Part shown: positions 33,369 through 41,293 of the stretch, one piece after another | Numbering within the stretch: position 1 is the stretch's first letter | How the letters are laid out: the number at the start of each line of letters is the position of its first letter | NCBI GenBank assembly: GCA_031549725.1 | Contig: JAVBPH010000048.1 | Span: 1-55,293, forward strand | Reading direction: 5' to 3' | Source: UBA937 sp031549725 | GTDB lineage: Bacteria > Spirochaetota > Spirochaetia > Treponematales > Breznakiellaceae | DNA length: 55,293 nt | The notes under the pieces: model-generated | What the model saw: the letters and a program-made list of their open reading frames with translations, nothing else | Told to the model about the DNA's origin: nothing | Databases searched by the model: none | Position numbers and translations under genes: made by a program

Positions 33369-34451
33369 TTGGATACTAAAGTACAGGAAGGTTTTGCAGA
33401 AGACTCTCTTGATGATTTAGAGCCTTTGGAAGAACTGGATGCCGAAGATACACAGTCCGAATTAAAGAAAACTAAAAAACCCAGTCTTTATTCTTTCAAT
33501 TCCTTTGAAAAAAGTATTTTTCCGGTTCTTATTATCGATCTTAATTTTACTATTCTTTATGCCAACGCTGCCTGCCAGAAACTATTCTCCGGATTGTTTA
33601 AACTGGAGGGCAATCATTTTTATGATATTTTTGGGAAGTCCTTTGGAATGGAAGGTTTAAAGGACATCCGGGAAACGGTCCTTAACGGGAAAAACGGTTT
33701 TTCCTGGAAGGGAACCGCCAAGATGAAATCCAGGGATATTGAAACCGTAATGACCAGGGTGTATGTTTTCCCTTCAAATATGGACAACAAAAAACCCGGT
33801 GAATTTGTGGTCCTTTTTGATGACGTTACCGAGGAAAACAAGGGCCTTTTAAGAAGTGTCTTCCTTAGTCTCCTGGAAGCTTCCAAGCTGAAGGACAACG
33901 ATACGGGAAAACACATTTCCAGGGTTAATTACTATTCCAGTTTCTTTGCTAAAACCCTTTATCTTAAACCGGGTTTTGAGAAAATCGATGTGGATTTTGT
34001 GGATGATATCGGGTTCCTGGCGTCCATGCATGATGTGGGAAAGGTTGGCACCCCGGACGATATCCTGAACAAGGAAGGCCCCCTGTCGGACTGGGAATGG
34101 ACGGTTATGCAGGAACATACCAAGAACGGCGCGTTCATTCTTTCAACCTATCCAAATCCCATGGCAAAGGAAATTGCCCTTTCCCACCATGAACGCTGGG
34201 ACGGCACCGGGTATCCCTTCCAGCTTGCGGGGGACATGATTCCCCTGTCCGCCAGGATTGTATCCATAGCGGATGTGTACGATGCCCTGCGGATGAAACG
34301 GAGTTATAAACCGGGTTACGACCATAAAACCACCGTTGAAAAAATGATGTCCGAAAAGGGAACCCACTTTGACCCGGTTCTGCTGGATATTTTTTATTCC
34401 ATCCATGAAGAATTTGAGGATATTCATAATAGAAATAAGGATGAAGATTAG
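33369..34451 (+). CDS. PAS-linked HD-GYP protein, probable c-di-GMP phosphodiesterase
   Basis: About 360 residues. Start taken as TTG 33369 because GGGAGG (33356-33361) lies seven bases before it; earlier GTG/ATG codons have no ribosome site. An acidic N-terminus, a PAS-like domain (about 50-165: FPVLIIDLNFTILYANAACQ), then an HD-GYP domain with HDVGKVGTPDDILNKEG, HHERWDGTGYP and ARIVSIADVYDAL, so metal ligands and GYP are intact. Predicted to degrade c-di-GMP in response to a PAS-sensed signal. No transmembrane segment, hence cytosolic. Confidence 0.88.
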   Translation: MDTKVQEGFAEDSLDDLEPLEELDAEDTQSELKKTKKPSLYSFNSFEKSIFPVLIIDLNFTILYANAACQKLFSGLFKLEGNHFYDIFGKSFGMEGLKDIRETVLNGKNGFSWKGTAKMKSRDIETVMTRVYVFPSNMDNKKPGEFVVLFDDVTEENKGLLRSVFLSLLEASKLKDNDTGKHISRVNYYSSFFAKTLYLKPGFEKIDVDFVDDIGFLASMHDVGKVGTPDDILNKEGPLSDWEWTVMQEHTKNGAFILSTYPNPMAKEIALSHHERWDGTGYPFQLAGDMIPLSARIVSIADVYDALRMKRSYKPGYDHKTTVEKMMSEKGTHFDPVLLDIFYSIHEEFEDIHNRNKDED

Positions 34452-34498
34452 GGGTTATTCCGGTCCCCGGAGGGACCCGGAAAGAAAAAACTTCTTGT

Positions 34499-34650
34499 TA
34501 CCGGGTGGCTTCGAGGGCCTCAGCCACCGGAAATCTCCGGTCCCTGAGGTTCTCGAAGGGACCTGCGAAAGAGAACCTTATTGTCACTGGTGATTTCGAG
34601 GGCCTCAATCACCGGGCGTCCCGGTCCCTGAGGCTCTCGAAGGGACCTGC
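34499..34650. repeat. tandemly duplicated structured element
   Basis: Two copies of about 68 bases with a period near 84 (34499-34566 and 34584-34650). Each contains GGTGGC/GCCACC or GGTGAT/ATCACC, then GGTCCCTGAGG...CTCGAAGGGACC. Where the first copy has GGTGGC and GCCACC, the second has GGTGAT and ATCACC, so pairing is kept by changes on both sides. A further stem CCGGTCCC/GGGACCCGG lies at 34460-34481. It fills the space between convergent genes. Confidence 0.7.
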
Positions 34651-34664
34651 TAAGCCAATATTTT

Positions 34665-34898
34665 TTACAGCGGTTCCCGTTTTCCGCCTAAATTAATTTC
34701 AGGCAGAACCGGTGCGGATTCAAGGGCTGCCTTGTTTTCCGCTTTAATTGCATCAAACACTTCCTGGCGGAAAACCTTCACATTTTTCGGGGCATCCACC
34801 CCCAGTCGGACCTGGTCTCCCCGGATTTCTATAATTGATATGGAAATATCATCCCCGATCATTATTTTTTCGTTAACCTTTCTGGATAATATCAGCAT
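34665..34898 (-). CDS. csrA: carbon storage regulator CsrA
   Basis: 77 residues. MLILSRKVNEKIMIGDDISI and IRGDQVRLGVDAP are typical; Arg44, which contacts RNA, is present, but the preceding residue is Phe43 where most CsrA have His. RNA-binding translational regulator of flagellin and other mRNAs. Last gene of the flgN-flgK-flgL-fliW-csrA operon; three bases separate it from the fliW stop. Confidence 0.96.
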   Translation of the reverse strand: MLILSRKVNEKIMIGDDISISIIEIRGDQVRLGVDAPKNVKVFRQEVFDAIKAENKAALESAPVLPEINLGGKREPL

Positions 34899-34901
34899 AG
34901 C

Positions 34902-35345
34902 CTATTCCTTACTGTTTTCGGCAAGCTCTGCCATAATATCGTGCTTGGTTTTCCACCGGGGATCCGTGAGAATCACCTGGCGCCCCTGCCGGGTTTCCCG
35001 ATTAATAATGACCGGTCCCTGGAGATTTGCCGTCATGGGGGTGCCGTCTGCCGGAATAGTAACGATGCTGAAGATTAAAGCCTTGGCGGGATCGGAAATT
35101 CCGATCCCCTTCAATTCTTCATCATCCACATTAAGTTCATAATCCGGCCTGAACAGGAAAGGATTAATCAGTATGAATGCAACCTTTTCCACATCCATGG
35201 ACTGCAGCCAGTAAAAGGGCTGCCTTTCGGCATCCAAAATAATGTAATCCTTAAAGGTTTCAAATCCAAACAGTCCGTTGGGAAAAAGAACCTTCTGCCG
35301 TTCATCCACTTCCATGGGACCAAACGCCTTTGTAGCAACCTTCAC
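34902..35345 (-). CDS. fliW: flagellar assembly factor FliW, CsrA antagonist
   Basis: 147 residues. FPNGLFGFETFKDYIILD and FYWLQSMDVEKVAFILINPF match FliW, and KALIFSIVTIPADGTPMTANLQGPVIIN is the conserved C-terminal core. GTG 35345 with AAGGAG seven bases upstream. FliW sequesters CsrA until flagellin is secreted; its neighbour csrA fits this. Confidence 0.95.
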   Translation of the reverse strand: MKVATKAFGPMEVDERQKVLFPNGLFGFETFKDYIILDAERQPFYWLQSMDVEKVAFILINPFLFRPDYELNVDDEELKGIGISDPAKALIFSIVTIPADGTPMTANLQGPVIINRETRQGRQVILTDPRWKTKHDIMAELAENSKE

Positions 35346-35364
35346 GCTGAAACTCCTTATATAT

Positions 35365-35505
35365 GGGAACTTCTAAAAACTGAAGTTTTTAGAAGTTTTC
35401 CTCAAATGCACCGTGGAGAAACTTTTTTATTTCGTTATAGGATAAAGAAATAAAAATTTCTCCCAGGTCACCTCTAAAAATCCAACCGAGTTTTTAGAGG
35501 TGCCC
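35365..35505. repeat. three-hairpin intergenic element, copy 2
   Basis: Starts GGGAACTTCTAAAAACTGAAG and ends TTTTTAGAGGTGCCC; same three hairpins, order and spacing as 20604-20743 with roughly one change in eight bases. Between flgL and fliW inside a minus-strand operon. Confidence 0.85.
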
Positions 35506-35544
35506 ATATGTACCTTATGTTAAACCCTGTGCTGAAAAAAATTT

Positions 35545-36792
35545 TTACCGGAGGAAATCCATCAATGTGGGCTGAATTACCCTGGCGGCGGTTTGCAGAG
35601 CCGCCTTGTGGGCCAGTTCCATCATCTTTAAGTCTGTGATAGCCGTAGCCATATCAATGGATGATTCCCTGGCCAAAGCCTGGGTAACATTGGGGATTTC
35701 TTCATTTAATCTTTGCCAGGTTTGACCCACCCGGTTCATCCTGGCGCCGACCTCCGCCATCCTGCCGCCCAGGTTGTTCAGGGCCAAATCCATGCCGCCG
35801 ATTCCCTGGCTGCCCACAAAATCCTGGTCTCCCCGGAAAAGCGCGTCCCGGACGCGGATAATCATATCAAACACGGAACCGCCGGATACCCGGGCGGAGG
35901 GATTCCAGTTGGGTGCATTGGAATCGCTGTTAAAGTTGATAAGCCCCAGATCCTGCAGCACGGTTGAACCCTGCCGGTCCTCCAGGCGGATCAGGTGGGC
36001 GGTGGTTCCTTCCAGGGCGATTCCCCGGGTTTCCGGGTCCACATAGGCCTTAACCGGCGCGGGGGAATCGTTGATCTTGGCTACAATTGCGTTGACCGTG
36101 TCCCCGGGGCTGACGAAAATTTCATGGCCGTCCACAAAAATGGATGTATCATTTTCAACCCGGTAGTTGCTGGCATCGTAATTTGAAAAGATCTGCATCT
36201 TTTCTGCCCAGAACACTTCCCCGCCGCCTATATCAAGTACCGTATAGGTATTTTCGGAAATCTCCGCGGACCTGTTTGCCCCGGCACCGCGGTATTCAAC
36301 CCTGGTCACCATGGACTCGTTTCCCCCGGGGACGGTTCCTTCCACAGTACGGAAGGGTTCGGTAAACACCTTGTCCCCCGCAAAGAGTTTGGTCCCTTCG
36401 CCGCCGGTGGCATTGGAAATGCTGATAAGCTCCTTCAGGAGTTCATTCATTTCTATTCCCATATATTTCAGATCCTCCGGTGCATAGGTCCCGTTGCTCC
36501 CCTTAACGGTAAGTTCCCGGACATGCTGGAGAATTTCATTGGCCTGCTGAAGATATCCGTCAACCTGCTGGTAGTGGTCTTCGGCATACTTGGTATTTTT
36601 TTCATACCGTTCCAGCCGCCGGATATATGAATCGTACTGCACCGCATGGGATGCAGCGGCGGGATCATCACTGAGCTCATTTATCCTGGTTTGTTTGGTG
36701 ATCCTGCTCATCTGGTCCGCGGAATTCCTTTCATGACGCCTCAGATAAAACTGGGAATCATTGGTTGGCATATTTGAAGAAACCCGTTCCAT
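35545..36792 (-). CDS. flgL: flagellar hook-associated protein FlgL (HAP3)
   Basis: 415 residues. Flagellin-like N-terminus (RVSSNMPTNDSQFYLRRHE; INELSDDPAAASHAVQYDSYI) and C-terminus (ESSIDMATAITDLKMMELAHKAAL...PTLMDFLR) with a larger middle domain. Junction protein between hook and filament. Start four bases after the flgK stop. Confidence 0.95.
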   Translation of the reverse strand: MERVSSNMPTNDSQFYLRRHERNSADQMSRITKQTRINELSDDPAAASHAVQYDSYIRRLERYEKNTKYAEDHYQQVDGYLQQANEILQHVRELTVKGSNGTYAPEDLKYMGIEMNELLKELISISNATGGEGTKLFAGDKVFTEPFRTVEGTVPGGNESMVTRVEYRGAGANRSAEISENTYTVLDIGGGEVFWAEKMQIFSNYDASNYRVENDTSIFVDGHEIFVSPGDTVNAIVAKINDSPAPVKAYVDPETRGIALEGTTAHLIRLEDRQGSTVLQDLGLINFNSDSNAPNWNPSARVSGGSVFDMIIRVRDALFRGDQDFVGSQGIGGMDLALNNLGGRMAEVGARMNRVGQTWQRLNEEIPNVTQALARESSIDMATAITDLKMMELAHKAALQTAARVIQPTLMDFLR

Positions 36793-36795
36793 TTA

Positions 36796-38673
36796 TTACA
36801 CCCCCATCCTATTAATCAGGACATCGTAGAGCTGGTTCATGGTATTGATGAACCTGGCCGCTGCGGAATAGCCCTGCTGATATTTAATCAATTTTGTAAA
36901 TTCCTCATCGATATTAACCCCGGAAATGGATTCCCGGCGGTCCAAAAGCTGTTTCATTATTTTATTGTAGGTTTCCAGTTCCCTGCCGCTTTCCTGGGAC
37001 ATGGAACCAACCTTGGCCACGGCGTTCCGGAAATAATCATCAAAGGTGTTTAATTTACCCACCATGACCTTATTGTTCCGGATGGATGCAATAGCCGATG
37101 CGGCATCACCGTTTCCGATGTTGGCGGGTTTGCCGTTCAGTCCGTATCCGCTGGCCACGGAACCGGGATCCTTTAATATGGCGGGGTTTATTTCAATCCA
37201 GCCCGAAGGATGGGCCACGGGCGCCACGGAATAATTCATGGCCCCCACCTGGAGGTTTGCCACCGCGTCCGCGGTGGTCCAGGTATAGGCTCCGCCGGGG
37301 CCGGAAGCATTAAGGATGCCCGAATATCCCGCGAGGAAATGCCCCGAGTCTTCCACATGCCGGATTACAAAATCCGGGCTTCCGGTTTCCGTGGTGGGGG
37401 TTCCCTTTAATGACAGTTTCCCGTCCCTGTCCAGCCGGGCCACCACATCGGCTCCCGCATTGTTGATCCTGGCGACTACCTCCGCCACGGTGTCCGTAGC
37501 ATAATAGGGGATATCCACATTTCCGGTATCGGTGGAAAAGGTCATTGTCCCTTCCAGGCCTATCTGATCCTGGGGATCCAGGACATTATTTCCGGTTATT
37601 CTGAAAATATAACTTGAATCATATTCACCGTCGCCGTTCCTGTCATAGTTTCCGTCCACGTTGGTAACAAATGGCCGTTCCACAAAAAAATCGAGGCCGG
37701 TTCTTCCGTTGGAACCATACCCGGGCCGGTGGGCTTCATTCACCAGGTCGGTAAAGTTCATGACCATGGAATCCAGGTCCTGGATTTCCTGCCGGATGGT
37801 CACGTCCCTCATTTCCACCAGGGCTGCCAGACTGCCGCCCCGGAAAACCGCATCCGCGCCGGTTTCCTGCCAGACAATCTTTGAATACCCTTCGGTCTCG
37901 ATTCCCCGGACCAGGTCAAACTGCCTGCCTATCCTGCCCTGGACAAGGACGTTTCCCGCGGTGTGGATCATGAATTCGTCCGGGTCCCTGCGGTCCACGG
38001 TGATATCAATTAATTTTGAAAGTTTATCCACCAGGAGATCCCGGCGGTCCCAAAGATCGTTCGGGTTATCCCCCTGGGCGATAACCTTCTGGATGGTTTC
38101 GTTCAGGGCGGCTATTTCCCTGGAAAGATCGTTCACATCTTTTACGGTAAGCAGGATATCGCTTTCGGCCATATCCTGGAGTCCCTTAAGACTATAGAAG
38201 CGGTTGTGGAATGCATCGATCAGGGTTTTTCCGCTTTCGATCACTTCCTGCCGGGGAGCCAGGTCCGAGGGATGGATGGCCAGTTCCTGCCACTTTTCCC
38301 AGTAGGAATCGAGCTTGCTCCGGATGGATACCTGGGTAGGTTCATTGTACATCCGGGCGATATCCTTCAGGTACTTATCCCTGGTTTCCCAGTAACCCTC
38401 GTGGTTTTCCTCTGCAATTATTCTTTTATCCAGCAGCTGATCCCTGATCCGTTCAACCCGTTCAATAATAACCCCCTGCCCTATCTGACCGGGGGTTTCT
38501 TCCCGGTTCAGCCCGGGCAGATAAATAGGTTCAAACGCGGAAAACTCAACCCTTTGCCGGGAATACCCTTCGGTATCAATATTGGAGAGGTTATGACCGG
38601 TGGTGTTAATCGCCGTCTGATGGGCTATAACAGAACGTTTTCCTATTTCTATTCCTGAAAAGGTTGATGTCAT
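36796..38673 (-). CDS. flgK: flagellar hook-associated protein FlgK (HAP1)
   Basis: 625 residues. MTSTFSGIEIGKRSVIAHQT, then NLSNIDTEGYSRQRVEF (rod/hook N-terminal motif) and a C-terminus SGVNIDEEFTKLIKYQQGYSAAARFINT, both diagnostic. AAGGAG precedes ATG 38673. First junction protein on the hook. Confidence 0.96.
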   Translation of the reverse strand: MTSTFSGIEIGKRSVIAHQTAINTTGHNLSNIDTEGYSRQRVEFSAFEPIYLPGLNREETPGQIGQGVIIERVERIRDQLLDKRIIAEENHEGYWETRDKYLKDIARMYNEPTQVSIRSKLDSYWEKWQELAIHPSDLAPRQEVIESGKTLIDAFHNRFYSLKGLQDMAESDILLTVKDVNDLSREIAALNETIQKVIAQGDNPNDLWDRRDLLVDKLSKLIDITVDRRDPDEFMIHTAGNVLVQGRIGRQFDLVRGIETEGYSKIVWQETGADAVFRGGSLAALVEMRDVTIRQEIQDLDSMVMNFTDLVNEAHRPGYGSNGRTGLDFFVERPFVTNVDGNYDRNGDGEYDSSYIFRITGNNVLDPQDQIGLEGTMTFSTDTGNVDIPYYATDTVAEVVARINNAGADVVARLDRDGKLSLKGTPTTETGSPDFVIRHVEDSGHFLAGYSGILNASGPGGAYTWTTADAVANLQVGAMNYSVAPVAHPSGWIEINPAILKDPGSVASGYGLNGKPANIGNGDAASAIASIRNNKVMVGKLNTFDDYFRNAVAKVGSMSQESGRELETYNKIMKQLLDRRESISGVNIDEEFTKLIKYQQGYSAAARFINTMNQLYDVLINRMGV

Positions 38674-38691
38674 GGGAATGCTCCTTGTTTT

Positions 38692-39219
38692 TTAAAGGCT
38701 CTGGTTCAATATCATGCTTCTCATATCGGAAGCAACGATAGTTCCCTTGGATGTGTATAATTTTCCCCGGCGGCCGGGAAAAACATCATCCAGGAAGTTT
38801 TCAGTAAATGCCCGGGCCTCGTTCAGGTGTTTCAGGAGGGCATCATTTTCATACCGTACCCGGAGAACCCTGATTTTCAGTTCCCGGTAAAGGTCCGTCA
38901 GGACATGACGCGGTTCGTCGGGCATCCGGGCGGCGGAGGCATAAAAAGAATCCTCCGGAGTTTCCCGGTTATCAAGAATATTTGAAAAAACCCGGGGTCT
39001 TTCCGTTTCCAGGGTCTCAAATTCACTGTTGTAGACATTAAGAGTTTCCATCAATCCGTCGAAATCTTCCCATTCCCGGATAATTACGGTGGCCCTGATT
39101 TCACATTGGATATCGATAATTTTATCCAATAAGTCTATTTCCTGCCTTAAAACAAGTATTCCCTTGTCAAAATCACCGGAATCAACCAAATCAATGGACA
39201 TTTCCTGCATTTCACTCAT
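38692..39219 (-). CDS. flgN: FlgN-like flagellar chaperone
   Basis: 175 residues, almost wholly helical, acidic: DKGILVLRQEIDLLDKIIDI, DFDGLMETLNVYNSEFETLE. Position directly before flgK and flgL, length and helical pattern match FlgN export chaperones, which are poorly conserved in sequence, so the name rests partly on context. AAGGGG precedes the ATG. Confidence 0.7.
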   Translation of the reverse strand: MSEMQEMSIDLVDSGDFDKGILVLRQEIDLLDKIIDIQCEIRATVIIREWEDFDGLMETLNVYNSEFETLETERPRVFSNILDNRETPEDSFYASAARMPDEPRHVLTDLYRELKIRVLRVRYENDALLKHLNEARAFTENFLDDVFPGRRGKLYTSKGTIVASDMRSMILNQSL

Positions 39220-39272
39220 ATTTTTACCCCTTCGTGATCCTCCGGGTATGCCCCGGAAGTCCTTCTTTACAA

Positions 39273-39299
39273 ATATCGGCAGGTATATATGGAGGGTTA
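39273..39299 (-). promoter_or_regulatory. sigma-28-like promoter of flgN-flgK-flgL-fliW-csrA
   Basis: On the minus strand: TAAC (39299-39296), 15 bases, GCCGATAT (39280-39273). It matches the flagellar consensus TAAA-N15-GCCGATAA with two changes and lies 54 bases before flgN. Confidence 0.7.
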
Positions 39300-39427
39300 A
39301 GATAAAATAAAAAACAAAGACAGAAAATGATTATTCACCAATAATAATGATCAATATGTATACATGTAATTGTTACAAACAAATACAAAAAAACGGAGAT
39401 TTTTGGAATTCCCATAAATGAAACCTA

Positions 39428-39456
39428 TTGACAGTTTTTCCCATTTCCGGCATATT
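39428..39456 (+). promoter_or_regulatory. promoter of the tRNA cluster
   Basis: TTGACA (39428-39433), 17 bases, CATATT (39451-39456), about 20 bases before tRNA-His. Confidence 0.6.
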
Positions 39457-39474
39457 TTACACCAGTCATTAAAT

Positions 39475-39548
39475 GGTGGGTGTAGTTCAGTGGTTAGAGC
39501 ACCAGATTGTGGATCTGGGTGTCGCGGGTTCAAATCCCGTCACCCACC
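39475..39548 (+). tRNA. tRNA-His (GTG)
   Basis: Complete cloverleaf. Acceptor GTGGGTG/CACCCAC with the extra G at position -1 opposite C73, the identity mark of tRNA-His. Anticodon GTG. T arm GCGGGTTCAAATCCCGT. CCA is not encoded. Confidence 0.97.
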
Positions 39549-39575
39549 CTTAAATCTGCATCCAGTGCAAGGAAC

Positions 39576-39649
39576 GCGTTCGTAGCTCAGGTGGATAGAG
39601 CGACGGACTTCGAATCCGTAGGCCGCAGGTTCGAGTCCTGCCGGACGCA
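39576..39649 (+). tRNA. tRNA-Arg (TCG)
   Basis: Acceptor GCGTTCG/CGGACGC (one G-T pair), D arm AGCTCAGGTGGATAGAGC, anticodon stem ACGGA/TCCGT with loop CTTCGAA, so anticodon TCG reading CGA. No encoded CCA. Confidence 0.96.
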
Positions 39650-39665
39650 GAATGACGTTACCCTT

Positions 39666-39738
39666 GGGCCGCTAGCTCAGCTGGTAGAGCAGCAGACTCT
39701 TAATCTGCGGGTCGCAGGTTCGATCCCTGCGCGGCTCA
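39666..39738 (+). tRNA. tRNA-Lys (CTT)
   Basis: Acceptor GGGCCGC/GCGGCTC, D arm AGCTCAGCTGGTAGAGC, anticodon stem GCAGA/TCTGC with loop CTCTTAA, anticodon CTT. No encoded CCA. Confidence 0.95.
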
Positions 39739-39775
39739 TAACCAAGGAAGGCATACAGCTTTTGTTGGATAATTT

Positions 39776-39847
39776 GCGGGAATAGCTCAGTGGTAGAGCG
39801 CGACCTTGCCAAGGTCGATGTCGCGGGTCCGACTCCCGTTTCCCGCT
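39776..39847 (+). tRNA. tRNA-Gly (GCC), copy 1
   Basis: Acceptor GCGGGAA/TTCCCGC, D arm AGCTCAGTGGTAGAGC, anticodon loop CTTGCCAAG with GCC. Identical over its full 72 bases to the copy at 45077-45148. A terminator follows. Confidence 0.97.
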
Positions 39848-39848
39848 T

Positions 39849-39883
39849 AAACCCTGAAAAACAAATGTTTTTCAGGGTTTTTC
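39849..39883 (+). terminator. terminator of the tRNA cluster
   Basis: AACCCTGAAAAAC (39849-39861) pairs with GTTTTTCAGGGTT, followed by T-rich TTTCTTTTT. Confidence 0.9.
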
Positions 39884-39938
39884 TTTTTATAGTGTTTTTT
39901 ATTATCCTTTGGCTGTATAATTTACTATAATGAGTTTA

Positions 39939-39979
39939 GGGCACCTCCAAAAATTCGGTTAGGTTTTTAGAGGTTCCCC
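39939..39979 (+). repeat. partial, inverted copy of the three-hairpin element
   Basis: GGGCACCTCCAAAAATTCGG...TTTTTAGAGGTTCCC is hairpin B in reverse orientation, followed by GGAGAAACTTTTTATTTCCC, the half-palindrome of the centre. It precedes the gene at 40020. Confidence 0.7.
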
Positions 39980-40019
39980 CGGAGAAACTTTTTATTTCCC
40001 AAAGGATGAGGAGTGTTCG

Positions 40020-40481
40020 GTGAAGAAAATAGTTTTTTGTATCTTTTTTTCAATTTTAGCGGTTTCCCTTTTTGCCCAGGACCATATCGATGCAATGCTC
40101 AGCAAGACGGACATTGAAAGTTTTATTGCCCATGCTGAAGAGATAGACCATGAGGTGAGAAATAATTACGTTGCCCAAATAGAAGCCCTGAACAACCAGT
40201 TGGGTACGGAAATTGATGCCACCATGATGAACCGGATTATGGCATTAAAAGTTCCCTCTGAAGTGGATGCCATGTTTGCAAAATACGGCTTTGGAAAAAA
40301 CGGATATAAAAAATTTGTCATCCTTTCCATGGGTTTTGTAAGGGTGTTCCTTGAATCATTCAAGGATATGGGGCTTGAACTGGACGGCGACAATGAGGCA
40401 CTGATGCAGGCCACCTCCCGGATTCATCCGGATGATCTGAAGCTGATCAGCGAAAACATGTCTGCCCTGATGGATTTATAA
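40020..40481 (+). CDS. exported protein of unknown family, paralogue 1
   Basis: 153 residues from GTG 40020 with GAGGAG upstream. Signal peptide (KKIVFCIFFSILAVSLFAQ) then a helical periplasmic domain. The block YGFGKNGYKKFVILSMGFVR and the end RIHPDDLKLISENM correspond to NGMGDNGFKKMFIISTGFS and DIHPTDLLLIKSKK in the next gene, so the two are tandem duplicates that have diverged. No named family recognised. Confidence 0.65.
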   Translation: MKKIVFCIFFSILAVSLFAQDHIDAMLSKTDIESFIAHAEEIDHEVRNNYVAQIEALNNQLGTEIDATMMNRIMALKVPSEVDAMFAKYGFGKNGYKKFVILSMGFVRVFLESFKDMGLELDGDNEALMQATSRIHPDDLKLISENMSALMDL

Positions 40482-40979
40482 ATGAAACGCCGCATCCTTT
40501 GGCTGGTTATCATTGGGGCTTTCCCCATAGCCCTGTCTGCCCAGACAGGGCCCAAACAGATGCTGAATGAACAGGCGGTCATGAATTTCATCAAGAATTT
40601 TGAATCCATCATGACTGGCATGGAACAGTTCCAGCCTGAGGTGGACGCACTGAACAGCAGGATTGACGGCGCCGGGGATGTATCCATAATACAGCAGGTG
40701 ATGGCGCTGGATATTCCCGCGGGAATTGACCAGGTTTTTAAGAATAACGGTATGGGTGATAACGGTTTTAAAAAGATGTTTATCATTTCCACGGGCTTCA
40801 GTATTATCGATATGGAAGCAGCTATTGAATTCGGCATGTCCAACACCAGGGATCCAAAAATAAAAAGTGAATTCCAGGACAACCTGAATGCCCTGAACAG
40901 GCTGAAAATGGATATACACCCCACGGACCTGCTGCTCATCAAATCGAAAAAGGATATATTAAGACCTTTATTCGGATAG
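40482..40979 (+). CDS. exported protein of unknown family, paralogue 2
   Basis: 165 residues, starting directly after the stop of paralogue 1 with no gap, so translation is coupled. Signal peptide (RRILWLVIIGAFPIALSAQ). Helical body with conserved EVDALNSRIDGA..., MALDIPAGIDQVF versus MALKVPSEVDAMF in the partner. The pair may form a heteromeric periplasmic complex. Followed by a hairpin repeat. Confidence 0.65.
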   Translation: MKRRILWLVIIGAFPIALSAQTGPKQMLNEQAVMNFIKNFESIMTGMEQFQPEVDALNSRIDGAGDVSIIQQVMALDIPAGIDQVFKNNGMGDNGFKKMFIISTGFSIIDMEAAIEFGMSNTRDPKIKSEFQDNLNALNRLKMDIHPTDLLLIKSKKDILRPLFG

Positions 40980-40987
40980 TTCATAAG

Positions 40988-41019
40988 GAACTTCTAAAAA
41001 CTGAAGTTTTTAGAAGTTC
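40988..41019 (+). repeat. hairpin A repeat, perfect 15-bp stem
   Basis: GAACTTCTAAAAACT and its exact complement around GA. Directly after the paralogue pair, probably acting as terminator. Confidence 0.7.
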
Positions 41020-41223
41020 TCAAAAATAAGACACCTTCATTTTCCGGTTTTTCATATAACCGGTAATTACAGCTTATCAAAACGGAGTTATATCCGTTGT
41101 ATATTACCCCATCCTAGGAATATTGGATAAATAAAATATTATTTGTAGTAAGCTACAAGAGGATAAAATTATCTGATGGATATTCGACTCCCCATCATAT
41201 ACATGATAAATTACTTATGGCGC

Positions 41224-41248
41224 CTCTAAAAACTTCAGTTTTTAGAAG
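41224..41248 (+). repeat. hairpin A repeat before the 41294 gene
   Basis: CTCTAAAAACT-TC-AGTTTTTAGAAG, then TTTTCCTTAGATGTAT as in copy 1 at 20604. The 40980-41293 region holds only these two repeats and an AT-rich stretch in between; no gene seen. Confidence 0.65.
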
Positions 41249-41293
41249 TTTTCCTTAGATGTATGGGGAGATTACTCTCCGGGGATACAGAAT

